The position numbers were made by a program, and so were the translations under genes. Below, piece by piece: positions 1 to 5,976 of a stretch of 18,976 nt of DNA. Under the pieces are notes generated by a model. It saw nothing but the letters and a program-made list of their open reading frames with translations, made no database searches and was not told the origin of the DNA. This stretch comes from Quisquiliibacterium sp036525975 (GTDB lineage Bacteria > Pseudomonadota > Gammaproteobacteria > Burkholderiales > Burkholderiaceae_E). The stretch spans positions 1 through 18,976 of the forward strand of contig DATCZK010000208.1 in assembly GCA_036525975.1 (NCBI GenBank), given 5' to 3'. Each line of letters starts with the position of its first letter. The stretch's first letter is position 1.

Positions 1-366
1 CATTTTCAGCGTGCCGAAGCCGCCCGACAGCGACATGTTGGCCTGGCGCTGCCAGGTGGTTGTTTTTTGGACATTCGTCTTGGTGGCGGTGTCGAGCACG
101 GTGTCGGTAGTTCCGTCTTCGCCGTTGATGCCCTGCTCGTAGTTGAACGAGACTTTCAGGCCGCCGCCCAGATCCTCGGTGCCGCGCACGCCGATGCGGC
201 CGGTGCCGTTGTTCAGCAGGCCGTTGCCCGACATCTGGGTCTTGCCACCCTGGTTGGCTTTCGACAGGCTCAGGTCAACTACACCGTAGAGCGTGACACT
301 GCTCTGCGCAAACGCTGCGGCGGGCAGGGCAGCTGCGACCGCGACGGCGATGAGTGATTTTTTCAT
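1..366 (-). CDS. Gram-negative porin, N-terminal part (gene truncated by window edge)
   Basis: Outer-membrane general porin, a beta-barrel through which small hydrophilic solutes diffuse. Reading the complement from the ATG at 366-364 gives 122 codons still open at base 1. The start is MKKSLIAVAVAAALPAAAFA followed by QSSVTLYGVVDLSLS: a signal peptide with a clear AFA cleavage site, then the first beta-strand typical of Burkholderiales trimeric porins (VTLYGVVD). Later segments GRIGVRGTEDLGGGLKVSF and WQRQANMSLSGGFGTLKM match the second and third strands of the same family. An AGGAG ribosome-binding site lies just upstream (complement of about 376-380). The rest of the barrel, roughly two thirds of a usual 350-380 residue porin, is outside the window. 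Codon use is less GC-extreme than its neighbours, which is common for highly expressed porins. Substrate preference cannot be told from this fragment. Confidence 0.93.
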   Translation of the reverse strand, partial: MKKSLIAVAVAAALPAAAFAQSSVTLYGVVDLSLSKANQGGKTQMSGNGLLNNGTGRIGVRGTEDLGGGLKVSFNYEQGINGEDGTTDTVLDTATKTNVQKTTTWQRQANMSLSGGFGTLKM

Positions 367-468
367 TGAGACGATCTCCTAGGTTTCTGGAATCAATCGG
401 CAGCCCTCGAACCGCCGCAACTCCCCGGTCAAATTCAGCGAATGTTGGCCCGGCTTGAAGTCCGACGT

Positions 469-496
469 ATTGTCGCGAAAATCCTCGGGCCGGCAA
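469..496 (-). promoter_or_regulatory. Candidate porin promoter
   Basis: On the complement, TTGCCG (496-491) and GACAAT (474-469) are separated by 16 bases, a plausible sigma70 -35/-10 pair. It would give a leader of about 95 nt before the porin ATG at 366. The assignment rests on hexamer matches only. Nothing else gene-like is seen in the 205-bp divergent gap 367-571 apart from a possible plus-strand -10 (TATCAT, 530-535) that could serve coq7. Confidence 0.3.
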
Positions 497-571
497 AGAA
501 CAACGGTGCCCCGCCGTGTCCTTTTTGCTTATCATGTGGCACGCCTGCAACAAGCCTCGCCCGGATTTCAC

Positions 572-1219
572 ATGCCGACACGCGCCCGCCCCGACCTCTC
601 CGACGCCCTGCTGCGGGCGGCCGCCCGGGCGCTCGCCACCCTGACCGGGGCCGCCGGGGCGGCGCGGGCCACGCCGGCCAGCGGGGTGCAAGACGCGCGG
701 GGGCTGGAGCCGGCCGAGCGGAGCCTGTCGGGCGCGCTGATGCGGGTGAACCACGTGGGCGAGATCTGCGCGCAGGCGCTGTACGAGGGGCAGGCGCTCA
801 CCGCGCGCGACCCGGCGCTGGCGGCGCAGTTCCGCCGCGCGGCCGGCGAGGAGGCCGACCACCTCGCCTGGACGCGCGAGCGCCTCTCCGAACTGGGGGC
901 GCGCCCGTCGCTGCTCAACCCGCTGTGGTACGCCGGGGCGTTCGCGCTGGGCGCGCTCGCCGGGCGCCTGGGCGATCGCGCGAGCCTGGGGTTCATGGCC
1001 GAGACCGAGCGGCAGGTGGAGGCTCACCTGCAGGGGCACCTCGAGCGGCTGCCCGAAGCCGACCAGCGCTCGCGCGCGATCGTTCGCCAGATGAAGGACG
1101 ACGAAGTGCGCCACGCCCAAACGGCGCTCGAACTGGGCGGGGTGGAGTTGCCCGGCCCGGCGCGCGGCGCGATGCGCGCCGCCGCCCGGGTCATGACCGG
1201 CTCGGCGCATTACATATAG
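572..1219 (+). CDS. coq7: Coq7-type 3-demethoxyubiquinol 3-hydroxylase
   Basis: Di-iron hydroxylase of ubiquinone biosynthesis, adding the C-6 hydroxyl to the demethoxy intermediate at the inner-membrane face. From the ATG at 572 it has 215 residues, close to the ~205-210 of Burkholderiales homologues. All six di-iron ligands are visible: E64 (VNHVGEICAQALYEGQ), E94 and H97 (EEADHLAW), E146 (ETERQVEAHL), E178 and H181 (DDEVRHAQ). The frame is open back to 455, but the extra 39 residues are basic and unlike the family, and homologues start near MPTRARPDLSDALL, so I chose 572. No good Shine-Dalgarno precedes either start. The C-terminus (VMTGSAHYI) is the family's usual ending. The gene is convergent with the OsmC gene, whose stop begins at the very next base. 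In Burkholderiales this protein replaces the flavin-dependent UbiF. Confidence 0.95.
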   Translation: MPTRARPDLSDALLRAAARALATLTGAAGAARATPASGVQDARGLEPAERSLSGALMRVNHVGEICAQALYEGQALTARDPALAAQFRRAAGEEADHLAWTRERLSELGARPSLLNPLWYAGAFALGALAGRLGDRASLGFMAETERQVEAHLQGHLERLPEADQRSRAIVRQMKDDEVRHAQTALELGGVELPGPARGAMRAAARVMTGSAHYI

Positions 1220-1642
1220 TCAGTCTTCGACGATCTTCCAGTCGAGCGTGATCTCGGCCGTGTGCGCGAGCATCGCCGTCGCGGAGCAGTACTTGTCGTG
1301 CGACAGGCGGATCGCCCGCTCGACGATGTTCGGTTTCAGCCCGCGCCCGCGCACCGTGAACGTGAACGCGACCCGCGTGAAGACCTTGGGGTCGGCCGCG
1401 GCGCGCTCGGCCGCGAGGCTCACCTCGCAGCCGCGCACGTCCTGCCCGCTCTTCCTCAGGATCACCACCACGTCGTAGGCGGTGCACCCGCCGGCGCCGA
1501 TCAGCACCAGTTCCATCGGGCGCGGCCCGAGGTTGCGCCCACCGCCCTCGGGCGCGCCGTCCATCACCACGGCGTGCCCGCTGCCGGATTCGGCGAGGAA
1601 AGTCATGCCCTCGGGGCCGGTCCAGCTCACCTTGCATTCCAT
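1220..1642 (-). CDS. OsmC family protein (predicted peroxiredoxin-like reductase)
   Basis: 140-residue OsmC/Ohr-superfamily protein of the YhfA-like subgroup. The family reduces organic hydroperoxides through a pair of cysteines. Here C53 (GAGGCTAYDVV) and C119 (DKYCSATAML) sit where the peroxidatic and resolving cysteines are expected, and the NLGPRPMELVLIGAGGC run is typical. There is no signal peptide, so it is cytoplasmic. GAGGAA (complement of 1648-1653) lies 5 bases before the ATG. A candidate promoter is at 1677-1704 on the same strand. The gene usually sits between coq7 and rplM in Burkholderiales. The exact substrate is unknown; the family call is firm and the peroxidase activity is inferred. 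Confidence 0.9.
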   Translation of the reverse strand: MECKVSWTGPEGMTFLAESGSGHAVVMDGAPEGGGRNLGPRPMELVLIGAGGCTAYDVVVILRKSGQDVRGCEVSLAAERAAADPKVFTRVAFTFTVRGRGLKPNIVERAIRLSHDKYCSATAMLAHTAEITLDWKIVED

Positions 1643-1663
1643 CGCAGTTCCTCGGCTCTGTTA

Positions 1664-1831
1664 GTGCAATGCAATAATTAGAATCCAGCGCCTAGAATGG
1701 GCAATCCGATCGGGCTACGACCGTGGGGTGCCGTAAAAATATACAACATAAACATAGAGTTAGCTAAAACAATCGAAGGCAGCCCCGACAGGGGTTGTGG
1801 TGTGTGCGCAACCTTGGACCTTGCATTGCAC
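1664..1831. repeat. 11-bp inverted repeat pair flanking the divergent promoter region
   Basis: GTGCAATGCAA at 1664-1674 and its exact reverse complement TTGCATTGCAC at 1821-1831 are separated by 146 bp. The left copy touches the start site of the candidate OsmC promoter; the right copy covers the -35 hexamer of the candidate small-RNA promoter. They may be twin operators of one regulator, or the ends of a ~168-bp miniature element, though I see no target-site duplication. Between them lies an AT-rich stretch (about 1734-1775), unusual in this GC-rich window, and a small hairpin (CAGCCCC 1780-1786 / GGGGTTG 1791-1797) with no T-run. Confidence 0.55.
1677..1704 (-). promoter_or_regulatory. Candidate promoter of the OsmC-family gene
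   Basis: On the complement, TTGCCC (1704-1699) and TCTAAT (1682-1677; five of six matches to TATAAT) are 16 bases apart. The transcript would start near 1670, giving a leader of about 28 nt. The 11-bp element GTGCAATGCAA (1664-1674) lies directly downstream of this -10 and would overlap the start site, a position suited to repression. Confidence 0.45.
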
Positions 1832-1849
1832 AAATCACGCGTCTATAGT
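1821..1849 (+). promoter_or_regulatory. Sigma70 promoter of the candidate small RNA
   Basis: TTGCAT (1821-1826) and TATAGT (1844-1849) are separated by exactly 17 bases, one of the best -35/-10 pairs in the window. The predicted start is at about A1856-A1857. It cannot be needed for rplM alone, because a strong terminator lies 70-90 bases downstream and rplM has its own promoter after that. Confidence 0.6.
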
Positions 1850-1855
1850 GGCTTC

Positions 1856-1945
1856 AACGGATGCCGGCGCGGCATCCCACCGATGTCTCCTCCACCCTCC
1901 TCCTTTGGTGGATTCGGCCCGAACCTCTGGTTCGGGCTTTTTTTT
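1856..1945 (+). ncRNA. Candidate small regulatory RNA with anti-Shine-Dalgarno loop
   Basis: A free-standing transcription unit of about 90 nt between the OsmC gene and rplM. Three perfect hairpins follow one another: (1) GGATGCC 1859-1865 / GGCATCC 1871-1877 with a 5-nt loop; (2) TCCACC 1891-1896 / GGTGGA 1907-1912, whose 10-nt loop is CTCCTCCTTT; (3) a terminator stem GCCCGAACC 1917-1925 / GGTTCGGGC 1929-1937 followed by eight T. The loop of hairpin 2 is complementary to AAAGGAGGAG, an extended Shine-Dalgarno sequence, and a second TCTCCTCC stretch (1886-1893) precedes it. This layout recalls proteobacterial small RNAs with exposed CCUCC loops (for example the CcsR/cuckoo RNAs of alphaproteobacteria), which act on ribosome-binding sites. 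I do not recognise it as a named RNA. An in-frame ATG at 1883 opens a proline-rich frame but has no ribosome-binding site, so a leader peptide is less likely. Existence is inferred from sequence only. Confidence 0.6.
1917..1945 (+). terminator. Strong intrinsic terminator ending the candidate small RNA
   Basis: Nine-base-pair perfect stem GCCCGAACC / GGTTCGGGC with loop TCT, followed immediately by eight T (1938-1945). It lies upstream of the rplM promoter and downstream of no annotated protein gene on this strand, so it most simply ends a short independent transcript. Confidence 0.88.
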
Positions 1946-1965
1946 GCCGTCGCCCGTTGCCGCGC

Positions 1966-1979
1966 CGATCCACGGATCG
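1966..1979. repeat. Short dyad upstream of the rplM promoter
   Basis: CGATCC (1966-1971) and GGATCG (1974-1979) form a dyad with a 2-bp centre, ending 9 bases before the rplM -35 hexamer. It could be a protein-binding site, but GATC-rich palindromes are frequent in this genome's sequence, so chance is possible. Confidence 0.3.
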
Positions 1980-1988
1980 CGCTTCACT

Positions 1989-2018
1989 TTGACGGCGGGC
2001 ATCGAGGCGCGATAGAAT
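1989..2018 (+). promoter_or_regulatory. Promoter of rplM-rpsI
   Basis: TTGACG (1989-1994) and TAGAAT (2013-2018) with an 18-base spacer, matching sigma70 at five of six and five of six positions. The start would be near 2025, giving a leader of about 100 nt before rplM. Confidence 0.6.
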
Positions 2019-2123
2019 ATCAGGCTTTCCGCTCGCACCAGACCGCCGCACGCGCTCAGGCGCCCAATGACGGGCTCGCGGGCACGACAAGAAAACTCGG
2101 GCAATTCAGGTTCAGGGTTCACC

Positions 2124-2552
2124 ATGAAAACGTTTTCCGCCAAGCCGCACGAAGTCAGGCGCGACTGGTTTGTAGTGGACGGCACCGACAAGGTGCTCGG
2201 CCGCCTCGCCGCGGGTATCGCGCACCGGTTGCGCGGCAAGCACAAGCCCGAATTCACGCCCCACGTCGACACGGGCGACTACATCGTCGTCGTCAACGCC
2301 GGGGGCATCCGCGTCACCGGCGAGAAGGCGCAGGACAAGAAGTATTTCCGCCACAGCGGTTACCCCGGCGGAATCAGCGAGACCAATTTCGCGAAGATGC
2401 AGTCGCGCTTTCCCGGGCGCGCGCTCGAGAAGGCCGTGCGCGGAATGCTCCCCAAGGGGCCGCTCGGCTACGCAATGATCAAGAAGCTGAAGGTGTACGC
2501 GGAGCCCACCCACCCGCACGCGGCGCAGCAGCCCAAGGCGCTCGACATCTGA
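2124..2552 (+). CDS. rplM: 50S ribosomal protein L13
   Basis: Large-subunit ribosomal protein L13, an early assembly protein that binds 23S rRNA. The 142 residues starting MKTFSAKPHEVRRDWFVVDG equal the usual bacterial length of 142. Family hallmarks are DGTDKVLGRLAAGIAHRLRGKHKP, GDYIVVVNAGGIRVTGEKAQDKKY, SGYPGG, and MLPKGPLGYAMIKKLKVYAEPTHPHAAQQP. The frame is open upstream to 2067, but the family start is at 2124. The Shine-Dalgarno is weak (CAGGG). It is followed after 65 bp by rpsI in the universal rplM-rpsI operon. Confidence 0.98.
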   Translation: MKTFSAKPHEVRRDWFVVDGTDKVLGRLAAGIAHRLRGKHKPEFTPHVDTGDYIVVVNAGGIRVTGEKAQDKKYFRHSGYPGGISETNFAKMQSRFPGRALEKAVRGMLPKGPLGYAMIKKLKVYAEPTHPHAAQQPKALDI

Positions 2553-2617
2553 GCGCCGCGCGGCCCACACCGAGCAGCACCACGGAACACCACAGACGAA
2601 CAAGAGGCGTTGAAGCG

Positions 2618-3010
2618 ATGATCGGCGATTACTACTACGGCACGGGCCGGCGCAAGTCCTCGGTGGCGCGCGTCTTCCTCAAGAAGGGCAAGGGGAAGAT
2701 GGTCGTCAACGGCAAGGCGCTCGACGCCTACTTCGCGCGCGAGACGGGGCGGATGATCGTTCGCCAGCCGCTCGAGCTCACCAGCCACCTCGAGTCGTTC
2801 GACATCATGGTCAACGTGGCCGGGGGCGGCGAGTCGGGCCAGGCGGGCGCCGTTCGGCACGGCATCACGCGCGCGCTGCTCGACTACGACGAGACGCTCA
2901 AGCCCACGCTCTCGAGCGCGGGGCTCGTCACGCGCGACGCGCGCGAGGTGGAGCGCAAGAAGGTGGGCCTGCACAAGGCGCGCCGGCGCAAGCAGTTCTC
3001 CAAGCGCTGA
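2618..3010 (+). CDS. rpsI: 30S ribosomal protein S9
   Basis: Small-subunit protein S9, whose C-terminal tail reaches the P-site tRNA. It has 130 residues, the standard length. It begins MIGDYYYGTGRRKSSVARVFLKKG and ends with the conserved basic tail VGLHKARRRKQFSKR, whose final SKR contacts the P site. AGAGG at about 2603-2607 lies 10 bases upstream of the ATG. A Rho-independent terminator follows at 3041-3070. Confidence 0.98.
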   Translation: MIGDYYYGTGRRKSSVARVFLKKGKGKMVVNGKALDAYFARETGRMIVRQPLELTSHLESFDIMVNVAGGGESGQAGAVRHGITRALLDYDETLKPTLSSAGLVTRDAREVERKKVGLHKARRRKQFSKR

Positions 3011-3040
3011 TCGCCCGCTCGGGCGCGCAGAACCGCAGGA

Positions 3041-3070
3041 AGGGCCGCCGCGAGGCGGCCTTGTCTTTTT
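3041..3070 (+). terminator. Intrinsic terminator of the rplM-rpsI operon
   Basis: Stem GGCCGCC (3043-3049) / GGCGGCC (3054-3060) with loop GCGA, extended by A-T and G-T pairs, followed by TTGTCTTTTT. It lies 31 bp past the rpsI stop. Confidence 0.8.
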
Positions 3071-3089
3071 GCGCGCCCGATCGCCGCGC

Positions 3090-3118
3090 TTCGCCCCGCG
3101 GCGGCGCGGTGCTAGGAT
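3090..3118 (+). promoter_or_regulatory. Candidate promoter for the DUF6776-bactofilin pair
   Basis: TTCGCC (3090-3095) and TAGGAT (3113-3118) with a 17-base spacer, located between the rpsI terminator and the next gene. The -10 sits in a GCTAGGAT context like the other -10 boxes in this window. The -35 is weak. Confidence 0.35.
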
Positions 3119-3190
3119 GATCCCCCCGCGTTATCGCCCTGCTTCGCGGTGCCGGCCGGCGCCGCGCTGGCGCTCGTCTGGGAGCGAACA

Positions 3191-3928
3191 TTGAAGCTCA
3201 GGCTGCTGGCGCGCCGTTTTTCGGTGAGCGCGCCCAGGATGACCGTCCGCCGTCACGTGCCGTGGCCGCTGCGCGCGGCCGCGATCGCGGCGATCGTCGT
3301 GGCGGCCGCGGGCACCGCGGTGTGGGGCTGGCGGGTTCTGGTGGGCGACCCCGCGCTCGAGCGGCAGATGCTCGCCGAGCAGGTGCAAGGCCTCACCGCC
3401 CAGCTCGCGAACGAGGCCGCGGAGCGCAAGCGGTTGCAGGCGCTGGTGAATTCGGCGGCGAGCCAGACGCTGGTGGACAAGACCACCTCCGAGCGGCTCG
3501 CGGCCCAGCTGCGCTCGCTGGAGGCCGAGAACGCCCAGGTCAAGGCCGATCTCGCCTACCTGGAGTCGCTGCTGCCGGCGGCCGGCGGCCAGGGGCCGAT
3601 CGCGATAAGGCGATTCGAGGTGCAGCCCGACGCCGCGCCCAGGCAGATGCGCTACAAGGCGCTGCTGATGCAGACTGCGCGTTCCGAGCGCGGCTTCGAC
3701 GGAACCCTGCAGCTGGTCGTGAACACGCGGCAGGGAGGCAAGCCGGGGGTGCTCACCGTGCCGCCTTCCACCGGCGCGAGCAAGGGCGAGGGCCTGCCGG
3801 TGTCGTTCCGGCGTTACCAGCGGGTGGAAGGGATGTTCGAGGTGCCGGCCGGCGCGGTGGTGACCTCGGTTCAGATCCGGGTGCTCGAGGCGGGCGCGGT
3901 GCGCGCCCAACAGACCGTGACCATGTAA
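3191..3928 (+). CDS. DUF6776-type membrane-anchored coiled-coil protein
   Basis: 245-residue protein of unknown function, of the DUF6776 type found in beta- and gammaproteobacteria next to bactofilins. I chose the TTG at 3191 because GGGAG (3180-3184) lies 6 bases before it and family members begin MKLR...FSVSAPRMTVR; the GTG at 3149 has no ribosome-binding site. Layout: a short basic N-tail (1-27), one membrane helix (about 28-50, AAIAAIVVAAAGTAVWGW), a coiled coil rich in Leu/Glu/Ala (about 55-125), then a compact, mostly beta C-terminal domain (about 135-245). Topology is inferred to be N-in with the coiled coil and C-domain in the periplasm. The bactofilin gene follows after 13 bp, so the two are almost certainly co-transcribed. 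A role as membrane partner or anchor of the bactofilin is a guess from context. Confidence 0.85.
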   Translation: MKLRLLARRFSVSAPRMTVRRHVPWPLRAAAIAAIVVAAAGTAVWGWRVLVGDPALERQMLAEQVQGLTAQLANEAAERKRLQALVNSAASQTLVDKTTSERLAAQLRSLEAENAQVKADLAYLESLLPAAGGQGPIAIRRFEVQPDAAPRQMRYKALLMQTARSERGFDGTLQLVVNTRQGGKPGVLTVPPSTGASKGEGLPVSFRRYQRVEGMFEVPAGAVVTSVQIRVLEAGAVRAQQTVTM

Positions 3929-3941
3929 GGAGGGAGGAGCG

Positions 3942-4355
3942 ATGTTTGGACGGGCGAAGTCGGCGCAGGGGCCGATCGAGACGCTGATCGGGGCGGCGAC
4001 CGTGATCGAGGGCGATCTGCGGTTCAAGGGCGGGCTGCGGATCGACGGCGAGGTGCGCGGCAGCGTGGTGGCGATCGACGGCGCGCCGAGCATGCTGGTG
4101 CTGTCGGCGCGGGCCCGGGTGGTGGGGGCGGTGCACGCGGCGAGCGTGGTCGTGAACGGCACGATCGAGGGGCCGGTGCAGGCCGACGAGCTGCTCGAGG
4201 TCCAGCCCGAGGCGCGCATTCGCGGCAACGTGCGGTATCGGGCGATCGAGATCCACCAGGGCGCCGTGGTCGAGGGCCCGCTGGCGCAGATCGAGACCGA
4301 GCGCACCGGGCTCAAGCTCGCCGCCGGCAGTGACACCCACGGTGGCAGGGTTTAG
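3942..4355 (+). CDS. Bactofilin (polymer-forming cytoskeletal protein)
   Basis: 137-residue bactofilin (CcmA/DUF583 family). These proteins self-assemble without nucleotide into filaments on the cytoplasmic membrane and position cell-wall enzymes. The core, about residues 12-120, consists of short imperfect beta-helix repeats with conserved glycines (GAATVIEGDLRFKGGLRIDGEVRGSV, then ARVVGAVHAASVVVNGTIEGPV, IRGNVRYRAIEIHQGAVVEGPL). The N-terminus MFGRAKS is the short basic tail typical of membrane-associating bactofilins. A very strong Shine-Dalgarno, AAGGAGGGAGG, precedes the ATG. Partners nearby are the coiled-coil membrane protein upstream and an M23 endopeptidase 1.6 kb away; bactofilin-M23 pairs are known in other bacteria. 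Confidence 0.93.
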   Translation: MFGRAKSAQGPIETLIGAATVIEGDLRFKGGLRIDGEVRGSVVAIDGAPSMLVLSARARVVGAVHAASVVVNGTIEGPVQADELLEVQPEARIRGNVRYRAIEIHQGAVVEGPLAQIETERTGLKLAAGSDTHGGRV

Positions 4356-4371
4356 CGGCCGAGGCTACAAT
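4342..4371 (+). promoter_or_regulatory. Candidate erpA promoter
   Basis: GTGGCA (4342-4347, inside the last bactofilin codons) and TACAAT (4366-4371) with an 18-base spacer. The start would be near 4378, giving a short leader that just includes the GGAGG ribosome-binding site (4383-4387). Confidence 0.4.
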
Positions 4372-4394
4372 GCGGCAACTTTGGAGGATTTCGC

Positions 4395-4745
4395 ATGAAT
4401 GCTGTAGCCGAGATGCCGGCGCCGCTGCTCTTTACCGACAGCGCGGCCGAGAAGGTTCGCCAGTTGATCGACGAGGAAGGCAATCCGGACCTTAAGCTGC
4501 GCGTGTTCGTGCAGGGCGGCGGGTGCTCGGGCTTCCAGTACGGCTTCACCTTCGACGAGGAGTCGGGCGAGGACGACACCGTGATGCAGAAGAACGGCGT
4601 CACGCTGCTGATCGACGCGATGAGCTACCAGTACCTGATCGGCGCCGAGATCGACTACAAGGAAGATCTCGAGGGCGCCCAGTTCGTGATCAAGAACCCG
4701 AACGCGCAGACGACCTGCGGTTGCGGGTCTTCGTTCTCGGTTTGA
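4395..4745 (+). CDS. erpA: Iron-sulfur cluster insertion protein ErpA
   Basis: A-type carrier that delivers [4Fe-4S] clusters to apo-enzymes, including those of isoprenoid synthesis and respiration. It has 116 residues, with the three cluster-binding cysteines C44 (QGGGCSGFQYGF), C108 and C110 (TTCGCGSSFSV). The segment DSMSYQYL-like (DAMSYQYLIGAEIDYKEDLEGAQFVIKNPNA) is typical of ErpA rather than IscA. It is not beside isc genes, again as expected for ErpA. GGAGG (4383-4387) lies 7 bases before the ATG. It is convergent with anmK, only 12 bp between stops. Confidence 0.95.
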   Translation: MNAVAEMPAPLLFTDSAAEKVRQLIDEEGNPDLKLRVFVQGGGCSGFQYGFTFDEESGEDDTVMQKNGVTLLIDAMSYQYLIGAEIDYKEDLEGAQFVIKNPNAQTTCGCGSSFSV

Positions 4746-4751
4746 TCCGGT

Positions 4752-4771
4752 CCGGGGCTACGCGGCCCCGG
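4752..4771. terminator. GC hairpin at the erpA/anmK convergent junction
   Basis: CCGGGGC (4752-4758) and GCCCCGG (4765-4771) form a perfect 7-bp stem with a 6-nt loop; the anmK stop codon lies at the stem-loop border. No T-run follows on either strand, so any termination would be weak or Rho-assisted. Confidence 0.35.
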
Positions 4772-5900
4772 TCTGCGCAGGGGGCGCGGGGTAGACCGCG
4801 CCCAGTTGCCGCTCTCCGCGCGCGCCCGTCACGGCAGGCAGGTTTGCCGCCTGCCCGTTGACGCGCCTCGCCGCCAGCCAGGCGAACGCCACCGCTTCCA
4901 CCGCCTGCGGGTCGACGCCGAGTTGCGCCGTGGTATGGACGACCGGCGCACGCGCGCCGGGGTTCGACGCGCGCGCGCCCGGCTGAGCGACCGCAAGGCG
5001 CGCCTGCAGGCGGCGCATCAGGTCGGCGTTGCGCACGCCGCCTCCGCAGGCGAAGACCTCGTCGGCCCCGAACGACTCGCAGGCTCGCGCGATCGACTCG
5101 GCGGTGAGCTGGGCGAGCGTGGACTGCACGCGAGCGGCGCCCGGTGCGCCGGCGTGGCGCGCGAGGGCGGCGTCGAGCCACTGCAGGTTGAACAGTTCGC
5201 GCCCGGTGCTCTTGGGCGCAGGCCTGGAGAAATAGGGGTCGGCCAGCAGCGCGGCGAGCAGCGCCTCGTCGGGCGCTTCGCTCGCGGCCCAGCGCCCGCC
5301 CGCGTCGAAGGGGCTGGCGGTGTTGCGTTCGCTCCAGGCGTCGAGCAAGGCGTTGCCCGGCCCGCAGTCGTAGCCGCGCACGGGCTCGCCCGGCGCGAGC
5401 AGCGACACGTTGGCGATTCCGCCGATGTTCACGACCGCGCGCCGGCGCGCCGGGTGCGCGAAGGCGGCGGCGTGGAAGGCGGGCACCAGAGGCGCGCCCT
5501 GGCCGCCGGCGGCGAGGTCGGCGCTGCGAAAGTCGCACACCACCTCCAGGCCGGCGCGCTCGGCGAGCAGCGCGCCGTCGAGCAACTGGATCGTGTAGCC
5601 GGCTTCCGGGCGGTGGCGCACGGTCTGGCCGTGCGCGCCCACCGCCCGCACGCCCGGCGCGTGGAGCGCCGCCGCGACCTCGGCGTAGAGCAGCGTGAGC
5701 GCGCGCCGCGCGCGTGCCGCGCGCTCGAGCTCGTCGGCGCCCGGGGCCTGCAGCGCGAGCAACTCGCTGCGCAGGGCCGCGTCGATCGGGCGGCTGGCAA
5801 AGCCGAGCACGTGCGGGTGGCGCGCGGAGAGGTCCACCAGCGCGCCGTCGACCGCGTCGACGCTGGTGCCGGACATCAGGCCGAGGAAGAGCTCGGGCAT
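4758..5900 (-). CDS. anmK: Anhydro-N-acetylmuramic acid kinase
   Basis: Cytoplasmic kinase of cell-wall recycling: it opens the 1,6-anhydro ring and phosphorylates to give MurNAc-6-phosphate. The 380 residues agree with the family (~365-385). Motifs in order are GLMSGTSVDAVD (7-18, nucleotide-binding loop), GAHGQTVRHRP (88-98), DFRSADLAAGGQGAPLVP (123-140), NIGGIANVS (158-166), YDCGPGNALLDAW (177-189, whose D178 should be the catalytic base), CGGGVRN, and the late DPQAVEAVAFAWLA helix. The gene lies 76 bp downstream of the M23 endopeptidase gene on the same strand; both act on peptidoglycan, so co-transcription is likely. That gap holds a GC hairpin (GGCGGC 5950-5955 / GCCGCC 5968-5973). No clear Shine-Dalgarno is seen. 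Confidence 0.95.
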   Translation of the reverse strand: MPELFLGLMSGTSVDAVDGALVDLSARHPHVLGFASRPIDAALRSELLALQAPGADELERAARARRALTLLYAEVAAALHAPGVRAVGAHGQTVRHRPEAGYTIQLLDGALLAERAGLEVVCDFRSADLAAGGQGAPLVPAFHAAAFAHPARRRAVVNIGGIANVSLLAPGEPVRGYDCGPGNALLDAWSERNTASPFDAGGRWAASEAPDEALLAALLADPYFSRPAPKSTGRELFNLQWLDAALARHAGAPGAARVQSTLAQLTAESIARACESFGADEVFACGGGVRNADLMRRLQARLAVAQPGARASNPGARAPVVHTTAQLGVDPQAVEAVAFAWLAARRVNGQAANLPAVTGARGERQLGAVYPAPPAQTGAA

Positions 5901-5976
5901 CTCGTGCGCAACGCGGCCGCGGGTTGCGGCGGGAGGGAAGGGGCGCTGTGGCGGCGGCGCGCGCGCGGCCGCCGGG

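Noticed and set aside
455..571. 39-residue N-terminal extension of Coq7
   Set aside because: The segment has no similarity to the family's N-terminus and would overlap the promoter region; the internal ATG at 572 gives the normal length.
1883..1945. Leader peptide/attenuator reading of the small-RNA region (proline-rich frame from ATG 1883)
   Set aside because: No ribosome-binding site, the frame runs through the terminator, and rplM has its own promoter downstream. An independent small RNA explains the layout better, though attenuation is not excluded.
1697..3010. Plus-strand frame giving an N-terminal extension of S9 through the rplM region
   Set aside because: It crosses the small-RNA terminator and rplM out of frame. 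S9 has a normal start at 2618 with its own ribosome-binding site and standard length.
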